The notes beneath the pieces were generated by a model. That model was not told the DNA's origin. It did not search any database and saw only the letters and a program-made list of their open reading frames with translations. The position numbers and the translations under genes were made by a program. Positions 56,479 to 64,000 of a DNA stretch of 64,000 bases are shown here, one piece after another. The DNA is taken from positions 43,569 to 107,568 of the forward strand of contig MKVR01000013.1 in the NCBI GenBank assembly GCA_001899235.1, given 5' to 3'. Within the stretch, counting starts at the first letter, position 1. Each line of letters opens with the position of its first letter. Origin of the DNA: Nitrosospira sp. 56-18 (GTDB taxonomy: Bacteria > Pseudomonadota > Gammaproteobacteria > Burkholderiales > Nitrosomonadaceae).

Positions 56479-56720
56479 TAACCTAAATCCGGCAGTTGAC
56501 CGTTCATTTCCAGTTTAGAACTATGATCCACAAAGACTTTCCGAGGTACTTGACGTTCACTTGTATGGTGGGTTTGCTACAGGGTGGATTGCGCGATTTT
56601 TTGGGCACATGGCTGCGTTGCAACTCCTTGGAATGGAATAGCCATTCCGCGTCGTTGCGTCTGGCCCTGTACGCCGAAAGCCGCATACTCCACCCAGTCC
56701 AACTGCCGGATTCAGGTTTA
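56479..56720 (+). repeat. family-1 MITE-like element, full-length copy D
   Basis: About 242 bp. The left end (aacctaaatccggcagttg) and right end (caactgccggattcaggtt) are inverse repeats with one mismatch. The interior is parallel to copy B at 16711. It lies between prsK and prsR, and its right end is about 30 bases before the prsR start codon. Confidence 0.8.
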
Positions 56721-56752
56721 AAGGTATATAAAGGTATATGAGAGGAGTGGAA

Positions 56753-58105
56753 GTGAATCAGGAGAAAAGGAAGCTGTTGGTTATCGAAGACGATCCTGGA
56801 TTGCAAAAGCAGTTGCGCTGGAGTTTCGACGCCTATGAAGTGCTGGTGGCGGCAGACCGCGAAAGTGCCCTTTCTCAAGTCAGGCGGCATGAGCCGGCCG
56901 TTATCACCATGGATCTCGGGCTTCCCCCCGATCCCGATGGGGCTTCCGAAGGGCTCGCAACACTGGAGCAAATACTCGAGCTTGCACCGGATACCAAGCT
57001 GATAGTTCTTACAGGGAATCAGGATCATGGGAACGCATTGAAGGCTATCGGTTTGGGCGCTTATGACTTTCATCAGAAGCCCTTTGACTCCGACATGCTG
57101 AGCCTGGTCGTGGAAAGGGCATTTTACGTTTATGCCTTGCAGCAGGAGAACCGCCGCTTATTGCAGACTCAGGCATACTCGCTCATTACGGGCATCATTA
57201 CCCGGGACCCTGCATTGCTCAAGGTATGCCGCAGCGTCGAAAAGGTGGCGCCATCCGACGCAACCGTGATGCTGCTCGGGGAAAGCGGTACAGGCAAGGA
57301 AATTCTGGCTCGGGCGCTGCACCAGTCGAGTGCCAGGCAGGGGAAGCGTTTCATGGCCATCAATTGCGCCGCCATTCCCGAATCCTTGCTGGAAAGCGAA
57401 TTGTTCGGGTATGAGAAGGGTGCGTATACCGGCGCGGCGAAGCAGACGCTGGGCAAAATCGAGCTTGCCGATGAAGGCACCTTTTTTCTTGATGAGGTGG
57501 GCGATCTGCCCATGGCATTACAGGCGAAATTGCTCCGGTTCCTGCAGGAAAGAGTCATCGAGCGTATCGGAGGACGCAAGGAAATACCGGTGGATGTCCG
57601 TATCGTCTGTGCGACCCATCAGAACCTGAAGAAGTTGATCGAGGAGGGGCGGTTTCGCGAGGATCTCTATTATCGGCTCAGCGAGATCGTTATTACGATT
57701 CCTCCTTTGCGAGAACGGATCGGGGATGCCGCCTTGCTGGCGCATCACTTTAAAAACAAATTCTGTGCGCAGGAGAAACGCTCCTCCCTGAATTTCAGCC
57801 AGGAGGCAATTGCCGCGATCGAAGGCCATCCCTGGCCCGGCAACGTGCGGGAGATGGAGAACTGCATCAAGCGTGCGGTCATCATGGCGGATGGTCCTCT
57901 GATCACCGCCGAAGATCTCGGCTTGCAATCCGCCGCTGCTCTTGCCGACCCCATCAACCTTAGGCAGATACGGGACAAGGCAGAGTGCGACGCGCTCATG
58001 AAGGCGCTGGCCCGAGTGGACGGAAATGTTGTCAAGGCGGCGGAGCTGCTCGGTGTGAGCCGGCCCACCATTTACGATTTGATGAACCGGCACGGGCTGA
58101 AATGA
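56753..58105 (+). CDS. prsR: PEP-CTERM system sigma-54 response regulator PrsR
   Basis: A 450-residue NtrC-type activator. The receiver has Asp54 in Thr-Met-Asp-Leu-Gly-Leu-Pro. A central AAA+ domain follows with Walker A Gly-Glu-Ser-Gly-Thr-Gly-Lys-Glu (near 165), the sigma-54 contact loop reading Gly-Ala-Tyr-Thr-Gly-Ala (common variant of GAFTGA), and a Fis-type helix-turn-helix at the end (Leu-Gly-Val-Ser-Arg-Pro-Thr-Ile-Tyr). The GTG at 56753 has AGAGGAG six bases upstream; an ATG at 56738 is the alternative. PrsK is the likely partner. Confidence 0.92.
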   Translation: MNQEKRKLLVIEDDPGLQKQLRWSFDAYEVLVAADRESALSQVRRHEPAVITMDLGLPPDPDGASEGLATLEQILELAPDTKLIVLTGNQDHGNALKAIGLGAYDFHQKPFDSDMLSLVVERAFYVYALQQENRRLLQTQAYSLITGIITRDPALLKVCRSVEKVAPSDATVMLLGESGTGKEILARALHQSSARQGKRFMAINCAAIPESLLESELFGYEKGAYTGAAKQTLGKIELADEGTFFLDEVGDLPMALQAKLLRFLQERVIERIGGRKEIPVDVRIVCATHQNLKKLIEEGRFREDLYYRLSEIVITIPPLRERIGDAALLAHHFKNKFCAQEKRSSLNFSQEAIAAIEGHPWPGNVREMENCIKRAVIMADGPLITAEDLGLQSAAALADPINLRQIRDKAECDALMKALARVDGNVVKAAELLGVSRPTIYDLMNRHGLK

Positions 58106-58163
58106 AGTTTCCCCCGGGTCATTTTTTCAGGACGATTAATTATTGCGTTGGAAGGCTACTTCA

Positions 58164-59747
58164 ATGGTAAATCTTGTCCATGAGCTTATTTCCCGATCGG
58201 CGGAACGCTCTCCCGAAAAAGAGGCGCTGATATATCAGGGAAAACGGTTGACATACGAGGCATTGGCATCAGAGGTGGAAAGGACGCGCGACGCCATGCT
58301 CGGGCTCGGGCTCGGTCGAGCCGAGCGTGTCGCCGTTTACCTGGAGAAACGCCAGGAGGCGGTGATTTCATTGTTTGCCGCGGCCGCCGCCGGAGGCGTT
58401 TTTGTTCCCGTCAACCCACTCCTGAAACCGGAGCAGGTGGTTTACATTCTCCGGGACTGCAACGTGAGAATCCTGGTGACCTCCCGCGAGCGGCTGCAGC
58501 TCCTCGCCCCTGTTTTGCCCCAGTGCCATGATCTCCATACAGTCATCGTGGTGAATTCCGAAGAAATAAGCCGCGGTCCTTCCGGACCGGACATCGTGTC
58601 CTGGGGGCAGGCGCACGCGAGCGGGAAGGTCGAGCCCCATCGCAGCATCGATAGCGATATGGCTGCCATTCTTTATACTTCTGGCAGCACTGGAAAACCA
58701 AAAGGTGTGGTCCTTTCCCACCGCAACCTGGTGGCAGGAGCCATGAGCGTTGCCCAATACCTGAAGAATAGCCCCGATGACCGCATTCTTTCGGTACTGC
58801 CACTTAGCTTCGACTACGGACTTAGCCAGCTTACCACCGCCTTTCACGTGGGCGCCACCAACGTGCTGATGAACCATCTGCTTCCGCGAGACATCATCGC
58901 CGCCGTTGAAAAGGAAAGCATCACGGGGCTGGCTGCCGTGCCCCCGCTGTGGATTCAGCTTGCGCAGTTGAATTGGCCGGCCGGTCTTTCCTTGCGCTAT
59001 ATCACCAATTCAGGCGGAGCGATGCCTGGAGCAACCCTTGAATTGCTTCGCGCCAAGCTTTCGGCTACCGCGGTATTTCTCATGTATGGGCTTACGGAGG
59101 CTTTTCGCTCAACCTATCTGCCTCCCGAAGAAGTGGCCAGGCGGCCAGATTCCATAGGCAAGGCGATTCCAAATGCGGAAGTACTCGTGGTGCGCGAAGA
59201 TGGCTCGCCTTGCGCGCCCGGCGAGCCAGGGGAACTGGTGCATCGGGGAGCGCTGGTTTCCATGGGATATTGGAATGACAGGGAGAAAACGCTGGCGCGC
59301 TTCAAGCCGGTTTCCTGTCTTCAACCAGGATTACCTCTTACGGAACTGGCGGTCTGGTCAGGCGATACTGTACGCATGGACGAAGAGGGTTTCCTGTATT
59401 TTATCGGCCGCCGGGATGAAATGATCAAGACTTCGGGCTATCGCGTCAGCCCAACCGAGGTCGAAGAGGTGATATATGCCACCGAATTGGTGGGCGAAGC
59501 CGCTGCAATCGGGATTCCTCATCCGGTGCTGGGGCAGGCGATTGTATTGGTCGTGACACCCAGAGCGGGAGCAACTCTCGATACCGAAGCGCTGATGGCC
59601 GCATGCAAACTCCAGCTTCCCGGATTCATGTTGCCAAGCCGGATCGACCTGCGCGAAGGAAGCTTGCCCAGGAATCCCAATGGCAAGATCGACCGCAAAT
59701 CCCTTGCCCAGGAACTCGAGGGCGCTTTCATGGAGGTTGACGCATGA
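58164..59747 (+). CDS. acyl-CoA ligase, exosortase-A system-associated
   Basis: A 527-residue AMP-forming ligase. The P-loop is Thr-Ser-Gly-Ser-Thr-Gly-Lys-Pro-Lys-Gly near residue 172, then Tyr-Gly-Leu-Thr-Glu, the hinge Thr-Ser-Gly-Tyr-Arg-Val-Ser-Pro and the catalytic lysine in Asn-Gly-Lys-Ile-Asp-Arg-Lys. By family, members in XrtA loci work with the next gene's decarboxylase, probably in making a modified building block of the exopolysaccharide. Substrate unknown. Its stop overlaps the next start (ATGA). Confidence 0.9.
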   Translation: MVNLVHELISRSAERSPEKEALIYQGKRLTYEALASEVERTRDAMLGLGLGRAERVAVYLEKRQEAVISLFAAAAAGGVFVPVNPLLKPEQVVYILRDCNVRILVTSRERLQLLAPVLPQCHDLHTVIVVNSEEISRGPSGPDIVSWGQAHASGKVEPHRSIDSDMAAILYTSGSTGKPKGVVLSHRNLVAGAMSVAQYLKNSPDDRILSVLPLSFDYGLSQLTTAFHVGATNVLMNHLLPRDIIAAVEKESITGLAAVPPLWIQLAQLNWPAGLSLRYITNSGGAMPGATLELLRAKLSATAVFLMYGLTEAFRSTYLPPEEVARRPDSIGKAIPNAEVLVVREDGSPCAPGEPGELVHRGALVSMGYWNDREKTLARFKPVSCLQPGLPLTELAVWSGDTVRMDEEGFLYFIGRRDEMIKTSGYRVSPTEVEEVIYATELVGEAAAIGIPHPVLGQAIVLVVTPRAGATLDTEALMAACKLQLPGFMLPSRIDLREGSLPRNPNGKIDRKSLAQELEGAFMEVDA

Positions 59748-60979
59748 GTAATGTCCCTCCAAGGCACGCTCCACTGGTCCAGTTTCCCGTTATTGACGAC
59801 TGCCTCCAGGTCGGTGGCATTCCGCTCTCGCGCCTGGCTCAACGGATAGGCAGAACCCCGTTCTACGCTTACGACCGGAGAAAGATAACAGAACGAATTG
59901 CTTTGCTGCGCCGGCATCTGCCTGCCGAGATTCATCTTCACTATGCGATGAAGGCCAATCCCATGCCCGCAGTCGTTCAGCATATGGCAAGCCTGGTGGA
60001 CGGCCTCGACGTGGCTTCCCTGGCCGAGATGAAGGTCGCTCTCGATACCCCTATGTCTCCCGGTCTTATCAGCTTTGCCGGACCGGGAAAGCGGGACGAG
60101 GAACTTTCCTGCGCCATCGCGGCGGGAATCGTCCTCAATATGGAATCGGAACATGAAATGGAGCGTATCGCGGGGCTGGGAAATCTCCTCGGTATTTGCC
60201 CCAAGGTGGCGGTACGGGTAAATCCGGATTTCGAATTGAAATCCTCCAGTATGAAAATGGGGGGAGGCGCCAAGCAATTTGGCGTCGATGCAGAGCGCGT
60301 GCCTGCCATGCTCGCCCGGATCGGCAAGCTTGGTCTCGATTTCGAAGGTTTCCATATTTTCAGCGGTTCACAAAATCTGAAAGTGACGGCTATCCAGGAG
60401 GCGCATGAAAAAACCTTGCAACTCGGCATGGAATTGGCCGAGCATGCGCCGGGGCCGGTTCGTTTGCTGAACATCGGCGGTGGTTTTGGCGTGCCTTATT
60501 TTCCCGGCGATCAAGCGCTGGACCTCGTTCCAGTAGGCGATAATCTGGGGCGCCTCATGGGTGAGGTAAATAGGCGCCTGCCGGAGGCTCGCGTGGTAAT
60601 CGAGCTGGGACGCTATCTGGTGGCCGAGGCAGGCATCTATGTGTGCCGCGTATTGGAACGAAAGGAGTCGCGGGGCCAGATATTTCTGATTACGGATGGC
60701 GGGCTTCATCATCATCTGGCGGCATCGGGAAATTTTGGCCAGGTGATCCGCAAGAATTTTCCGGTTGCGGTTGGAAACAGGCTAAAAGGGCATGAACGCG
60801 AAACGGTTTCAGTGGTGGGACCGCTTTGCACGCCGCTTGATCTGCTGGCGGATCGAATGGAGATGGCCAGGGCGGAGGATGGCGATTTGATCGTCGTCTT
60901 TCAATCCGGCGCTTACGGACTTACGGCCAGTCCGACGGCATTCCTGAGCCATCCCGAGCCCGCAGAGGCGCTGGTCTGA
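59744..60979 (+). CDS. PLP-dependent decarboxylase, exosortase-A system-associated
   Basis: A 411-residue fold-type III decarboxylase like diaminopimelate decarboxylase. The PLP lysine is in His-Tyr-Ala-Met-Lys-Ala-Asn-Pro near residue 68, and the Gly-Gly-Gly-Phe-Gly-Val-Pro-Tyr phosphate loop and Glu-Leu-Gly-Arg-Tyr-Leu-Val-Ala-Glu block follow. It is translationally coupled to the ligase gene. The ligase-decarboxylase pair is a hallmark of exosortase-A exopolysaccharide loci. Its substrate is not known. Confidence 0.9.
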   Translation: MSNVPPRHAPLVQFPVIDDCLQVGGIPLSRLAQRIGRTPFYAYDRRKITERIALLRRHLPAEIHLHYAMKANPMPAVVQHMASLVDGLDVASLAEMKVALDTPMSPGLISFAGPGKRDEELSCAIAAGIVLNMESEHEMERIAGLGNLLGICPKVAVRVNPDFELKSSSMKMGGGAKQFGVDAERVPAMLARIGKLGLDFEGFHIFSGSQNLKVTAIQEAHEKTLQLGMELAEHAPGPVRLLNIGGGFGVPYFPGDQALDLVPVGDNLGRLMGEVNRRLPEARVVIELGRYLVAEAGIYVCRVLERKESRGQIFLITDGGLHHHLAASGNFGQVIRKNFPVAVGNRLKGHERETVSVVGPLCTPLDLLADRMEMARAEDGDLIVVFQSGAYGLTASPTAFLSHPEPAEALV

Positions 60980-60990
60980 CATGAGGAACG

Positions 60991-61020
60991 CTCAGTGAGG
61001 GCTTGTTCAGGGTTTCCTTA
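60991..61020 (-). repeat. solitary family-2 repeat end
   Basis: This 30-base segment matches the reverse complement of the left end of the family-2 element (47056-47085) at 26 of 30 positions. No second end is close. It lies in the gap between the decarboxylase and the asparagine-synthase-like gene. Confidence 0.65.
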
Positions 61021-61116
61021 GGAGCGGCCGAGATGCTTTTTTGCAACGAGCTGTCATTTATTGTCATAAACAGGGATTAGAGTGAAGGTCATGGTTGAAA
61101 AAACAGGGAATTTATC

Positions 61117-62982
61117 TTGAGCGGGCTCTGCGGCTGGATAGGTTACGGGGATTCCGTTTCCGAAAACCAGGAACTGATTAGGAAAATGGCTGCTCCCCTT
61201 GCCCGCTTCGACAAAAGCATTTTTCATGGCCTGGCAGGTAAAAATAGCGGTCTCGCGGTTTCTGCGAGCAGCGACAACGCCCATACTCATCAGGAAGAAG
61301 GAGTCTTTGTTGCGATCTGGGGGAAGCCGAGATTTCGCGATTCTCGGCTGGCTGAGCTTTCCCGCACAGCGGGATTGGCGAAAGCCCTGGCGGATCAATG
61401 GTGCGCAAAAGGCGAGCAGGTTTTCGAAGGCCTGCAAGGCGCTTTCGCGCTATGCGTCTTGCGTGAACGCGACGGTGGCAGCGAAGCGGTCCTGGCGACG
61501 GATAGGATGGGCACCTATCCAATTTCCTTCGACGCCGCCGACAGGCGGCTGATCTTTGGCTCGTCCGCAGATTCCATTCTCCTGCATCCATCGGCCAACA
61601 GCCGGGTGTCCTCCCAGAGCCTGTATGATTACATCTATTTTCACATGGTTCCAGGCCCGGGATCGATCTATGAGGCGCAGAAGCGGCTTCTGCCGGGCGA
61701 ATATCTCCTCTACCGAAACGGACGGTCCGAGATACGCAGATACTGGGAAATGCGTTTTCTGGAAAATGAGAAACGGCCCTTCCAGGAACTCAAGCACGAT
61801 TTTCTTGAGGTATTGCACTCGAGCGTGCGCGAAGCTGTCGATGGCCAGCAGGTCGGCGCTTTTCTGAGCGGCGGTACCGACAGCTCGACTATCGCCGGTG
61901 TGCTGGGAGAGGTCACAGGCCAGCCGGCGCGAACATACTCCATCGGTTTTGACGCATCCGGCTATGACGAAATGGAGTATGCCCGCATCGCGGCAAGGCA
62001 CTTCTCCACTCGCCACCAGGAATATTACGTCACTCCTGATGACATCGTGGCTGCCATTCCCCAGGTTGCCGCGGTATTCGACCAGCCTTTCGGCAATTCC
62101 TCCGCGATCCCCACGTATTATTGCGCCCGCATGGCTCAGGCCGATGGCCTGAGTAGAATGCTCGGAGGTGATGGCGGAGACGAATTATTCGGTGGCAATG
62201 TCCGCTATGCCAAGCAGCATCTGTTTTCGCTATATGAACAGGCCCCTTCGCTCTTGCGAAGCGCGCTTATAGAGCCGCTAGTATTCGGTGTTCCCGGAGG
62301 CGGAACCGTGCCGCTGATCCGCAAGGCGCGCAGTTACATCGAGCAGGCTTCCATTCCCATGCCTGCCCGCACGGAAACATATAATTTGCTGGATCACTAT
62401 GGCCGCGAGGCCGTTTTCACCCCCGAATTTTTATCTGCCATAAACTTGAATTACCCGGCGAGCCTTCTCGATGAGACTTATCATCAGAACGGGGCTCGCA
62501 GCTTGATAAACAAGATGCTGGCCTTTGACAGGAAATTTACTCTTGCAGATAACGACCTGCCTAAAGTAGCCAAAGGTTGTGAGTTGGCGGGAATCCAGGC
62601 GGTCTTTCCGCTTATCAGCGATGAAGTGGTGGCATTTTCCCTGCGCCTGGAACCGCAGCTCAAGCTTAAGGGCACCAAGTTGCGTTATTTTTTCAAGGAA
62701 GCCCTGCGCGGGTTTCTTCCGGACGAAATCATCACCAAGCAAAAACATGGCTTCGGGCTGCCTTTCGGAGTATGGCTTCGTCATCATAAGCCTTTGCAGG
62801 CGTTGGCCGCGGACAGCCTGAGCGATTTGCGCGCGCGAAATATCATACGCGGAGACTTCATAGAAAAGCTGCTGGGACATCACCTGGACGAGCATGCGGG
62901 ATATCACGGAACCATGGTGTGGGTATTGCTGATGCTGGAGCAATGGTTCAAGCAACGTCAGGATTCCAGAAGCGCTACATAG
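61117..62982 (+). CDS. asparagine synthase-like protein of the exopolysaccharide locus
   Basis: A 621-residue protein with an N-terminal glutaminase-like domain (1-200) and a C-terminal asparagine synthase domain whose PPi loop Ser-Gly-Gly-Thr-Asp-Ser-Ser is intact near residue 253. The first cysteine is residue 5 (Met-Ser-Gly-Leu-Cys-Gly-Trp), not residue 2 as the N-terminal nucleophile of class II amidotransferases requires, and the usual Arg-Gly-Pro-Asp motif is absent. A stop codon upstream rules out a longer start that would help. So it may use free ammonia, or an amine from the decarboxylase product. The start is TTG with AGGGA upstream. Role in sugar or amino-acid decoration of the polysaccharide is inferred. 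Confidence 0.85.
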   Translation: MSGLCGWIGYGDSVSENQELIRKMAAPLARFDKSIFHGLAGKNSGLAVSASSDNAHTHQEEGVFVAIWGKPRFRDSRLAELSRTAGLAKALADQWCAKGEQVFEGLQGAFALCVLRERDGGSEAVLATDRMGTYPISFDAADRRLIFGSSADSILLHPSANSRVSSQSLYDYIYFHMVPGPGSIYEAQKRLLPGEYLLYRNGRSEIRRYWEMRFLENEKRPFQELKHDFLEVLHSSVREAVDGQQVGAFLSGGTDSSTIAGVLGEVTGQPARTYSIGFDASGYDEMEYARIAARHFSTRHQEYYVTPDDIVAAIPQVAAVFDQPFGNSSAIPTYYCARMAQADGLSRMLGGDGGDELFGGNVRYAKQHLFSLYEQAPSLLRSALIEPLVFGVPGGGTVPLIRKARSYIEQASIPMPARTETYNLLDHYGREAVFTPEFLSAINLNYPASLLDETYHQNGARSLINKMLAFDRKFTLADNDLPKVAKGCELAGIQAVFPLISDEVVAFSLRLEPQLKLKGTKLRYFFKEALRGFLPDEIITKQKHGFGLPFGVWLRHHKPLQALAADSLSDLRARNIIRGDFIEKLLGHHLDEHAGYHGTMVWVLLMLEQWFKQRQDSRSAT

Positions 62983-63000
62983 CCTGCCTGGGTGTAGTTT

Positions 63001-63090
63001 CTCACCACGCAGGTGAGCGCCGAGTATCGCGAAAATCTTTGTGGGTCATGGTTCTAAACCAAAAAAAAGTGGCCAACTGCCGGATCTAGG
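63001..63090 (-). repeat. truncated family-1 element (copy E)
   Basis: The sequence from caccacgcaggtgagcg to caactgccggatct matches the reverse complement of the left part of copies B and D. Only one terminal repeat is present. It directly precedes the TVP38 gene. Confidence 0.65.
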
Positions 63091-63151
63091 ATAATGTTCG
63101 AGGGTGGGCAAGATCGTTCCTGTCCCTGAATTTCCTTCCAGAAACTTCCGC

Positions 63152-63835
63152 ATGAAGCACTGGTGGCTGCTCATATTGCTGGTACTCCTGGCTGGCTTGT
63201 TTTTTGCGCTTGATCTCGAGCGTTTCCTCAGCCTGGATTCGCTCAAGGGCAGCCGAGACGAGTTGCAGCGCGCTTATGAGGCGCAGCCACTGCGCATGAT
63301 CGGTTTTTACATGGCCACCTATATTCTGATCGCTGCGCTTTCCCTGCCGGGATCAGCGGTCATGACCCTGGCAGGCGGGGCCGTTTTCGGGCTATGGGTC
63401 GGGGTTCCCGCCGCACTTTTCTCTGCCAGCATTGGCGCGATCCTGGCTTTCTGGCTGGCACGCTACGTGTTTCGGGATGCGGTGCAACGCCGCTTTGGCG
63501 ATCGCATGGAAGTGGTCAACGCCGGCATCGCGCGCGATGGAGCTATCTATCTTCTCACCTTGCGCCTCGTACCGCTGTTTCCTTTTTTCATCATCAACCT
63601 GCTGATGGGGTTGACCGCCATTTCAACGGTGACGTTCTTCTGGACGAGTCTCTTCGGCATGCTGGCCGGCACCATGGTTTATGTGAATGCGGGCACTCAA
63701 CTGGCGACGATTACCCGTATCTCCGACATTCTTTCCCCGGCAGTTATCGGATCGCTCGTCCTGCTTGCCATATTTCCCTGGATAGCGCGAGGAATCGTGG
63801 GTCTGGCCAGAAGGAAGCGCACCGGGAGACGCTGA
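63152..63835 (+). CDS. TVP38/TMEM64 family membrane protein
   Basis: A 227-residue inner-membrane protein of the DedA-like superfamily. It has five or six membrane segments and the SNARE-associated domain blocks Leu-Pro-Gly-Ser-Ala and Gly-Ala-Val-Phe-Gly-Leu-Trp-Val-Gly; the Leu-Arg-Leu-Val-Pro-Leu-Phe-Pro-Phe motif marks the family. Likely a lipid or ion transporter; the role is unproven. Start at the ATG 63152; a GTG at 63104 would add 16 residues. Homologues are often followed by an FAD oxidoreductase gene, and remains of one follow here. Confidence 0.85.
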   Translation: MKHWWLLILLVLLAGLFFALDLERFLSLDSLKGSRDELQRAYEAQPLRMIGFYMATYILIAALSLPGSAVMTLAGGAVFGLWVGVPAALFSASIGAILAFWLARYVFRDAVQRRFGDRMEVVNAGIARDGAIYLLTLRLVPLFPFFIINLLMGLTAISTVTFFWTSLFGMLAGTMVYVNAGTQLATITRISDILSPAVIGSLVLLAIFPWIARGIVGLARRKRTGRR

Positions 63836-63837
63836 CC

Positions 63838-63891
63838 AGGCCACGGCATTTTGATCGTAATCTGATCGTCATAGGCGCCAGCGCGGCAGGG
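63838..63891 (+). pseudogene. start of a mercuric-reductase-like FAD oxidoreductase, broken
   Basis: Right behind the TVP38 stop, a frame reads Arg-His-Phe-Asp-Arg-Asn-Leu-Ile-Val-Ile-Gly-Ala-Ser-Ala-Ala-Gly, which is the FAD-binding start of pyridine nucleotide-disulfide oxidoreductases. After the Gly the expected hydrophobic helix is lost and the frame becomes unlike the family. So only about 16 codons of a usual partner gene remain. The rest may lie beyond the window or was deleted. Confidence 0.5.
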
Positions 63892-64000
63892 GTATCGAAA
63901 ACCCCAAAGTTATCGTGGTTTTTCAATCGACTACATAAACAGATCGCCATGGACAGCATTAAAGTAAAGCTGTATAGTTGGCGAGCCTTTGCTCCGCAGA

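Noticed and set aside
1..64000. CRISPR arrays, rRNA genes and complete transposase genes
   Set aside because: No regularly spaced direct repeats, no rRNA sequence and no transposase reading frame were recognised.
1..64000. PEP-CTERM sorting signals in the predicted proteins
   Set aside because: No protein ends with a Val-Pro-Glu-Pro motif, membrane helix and Arg-rich tail.

Overview
The window looks like chromosome of a betaproteobacterium of the Nitrosomonadaceae, most likely Nitrosospira or a close relative. The evidence is gene content and order: hemC-hemD-hemX-hemY, ppc next to hem, miaB-phoH-ybeY-corC, yebC-ruvCAB-ybgC-tolQRAB-pal-cpoB-queE-queC-aat-bpt, a protein of the DUF2024 family (which I know from Nitrosomonas europaea), and an exosortase-A (PEP-CTERM) associated exopolysaccharide locus. 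No amo or hao gene is present, so the assignment is by recognition and not proven here.

Layout. 1-1300: sparse, with a small lipoprotein, an unknown small protein and a short inverted-repeat element. 1405-5394 (minus strand): TlpA-like thioredoxin, DsbD, CutA and an epimerase. 5428-6513 (plus): a ferredoxin-FNR reductase. 6565-10618 (minus): heme operon hemC-hemD-hemX-hemY. 10735-20438 (plus): ppc, miaB, phoH, ybeY, corC, a divergent inorganic pyrophosphatase and the ABC-F protein uup. 20516-21195: two small c-type cytochromes. 21306-24237 (minus): pyrD-rsxB-nth-DUF1841. 24379-25314: a secreted TPR protein. 25360-36839 (minus): one long housekeeping run, yebC, ruvC-ruvA-ruvB, the Tol-Pal system, queuosine genes and the two N-end-rule aminoacyl transferases. 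36967-38088: thiO. 38237: tRNA-Lys, followed by a decayed, chimeric type I restriction-modification remnant and a short accessory stretch (orphan HTH regulator, unknown and secreted proteins). 42134-49761: TauE/SafE permease, DUF2784 protein, giant DUF748 protein, a Porin_O_P porin with a candidate Pho box, and a DUF2024 protein.

49866-62982 is the most system-like part: a secreted trypsin-like protease, two degenerate response-regulator proteins, then a sugar-phosphate transferase, PrsK histidine kinase, PrsR sigma-54 activator, an acyl-CoA ligase, a PLP decarboxylase and an asparagine-synthase-like protein. By family knowledge this is the exopolysaccharide and regulatory half of an XrtA/PEP-CTERM sorting system. 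Exosortase itself and a PEP-CTERM substrate are not in the window. A TVP38 membrane protein and the first codons of a broken FAD oxidoreductase end the window.

Two families of short, non-coding elements with terminal inverted repeats (MITE-like) run through the window and are not explained by any gene. Family 1 (TIR around ATCCTGAATCCGGC) has two full-length copies of about 230-240 bp (16711-16941 and 56479-56720) and three shortened copies (596-670, 52190-52330, 63001-63090). Family 2 (TIR TTAAGGAAGCGCTGAA) has one full copy (47055-47384) and isolated ends at 27519 and 60991. Five of these eight copies or ends lie at gene junctions in or beside the exopolysaccharide locus or the porin, including one exactly between prsK and prsR.
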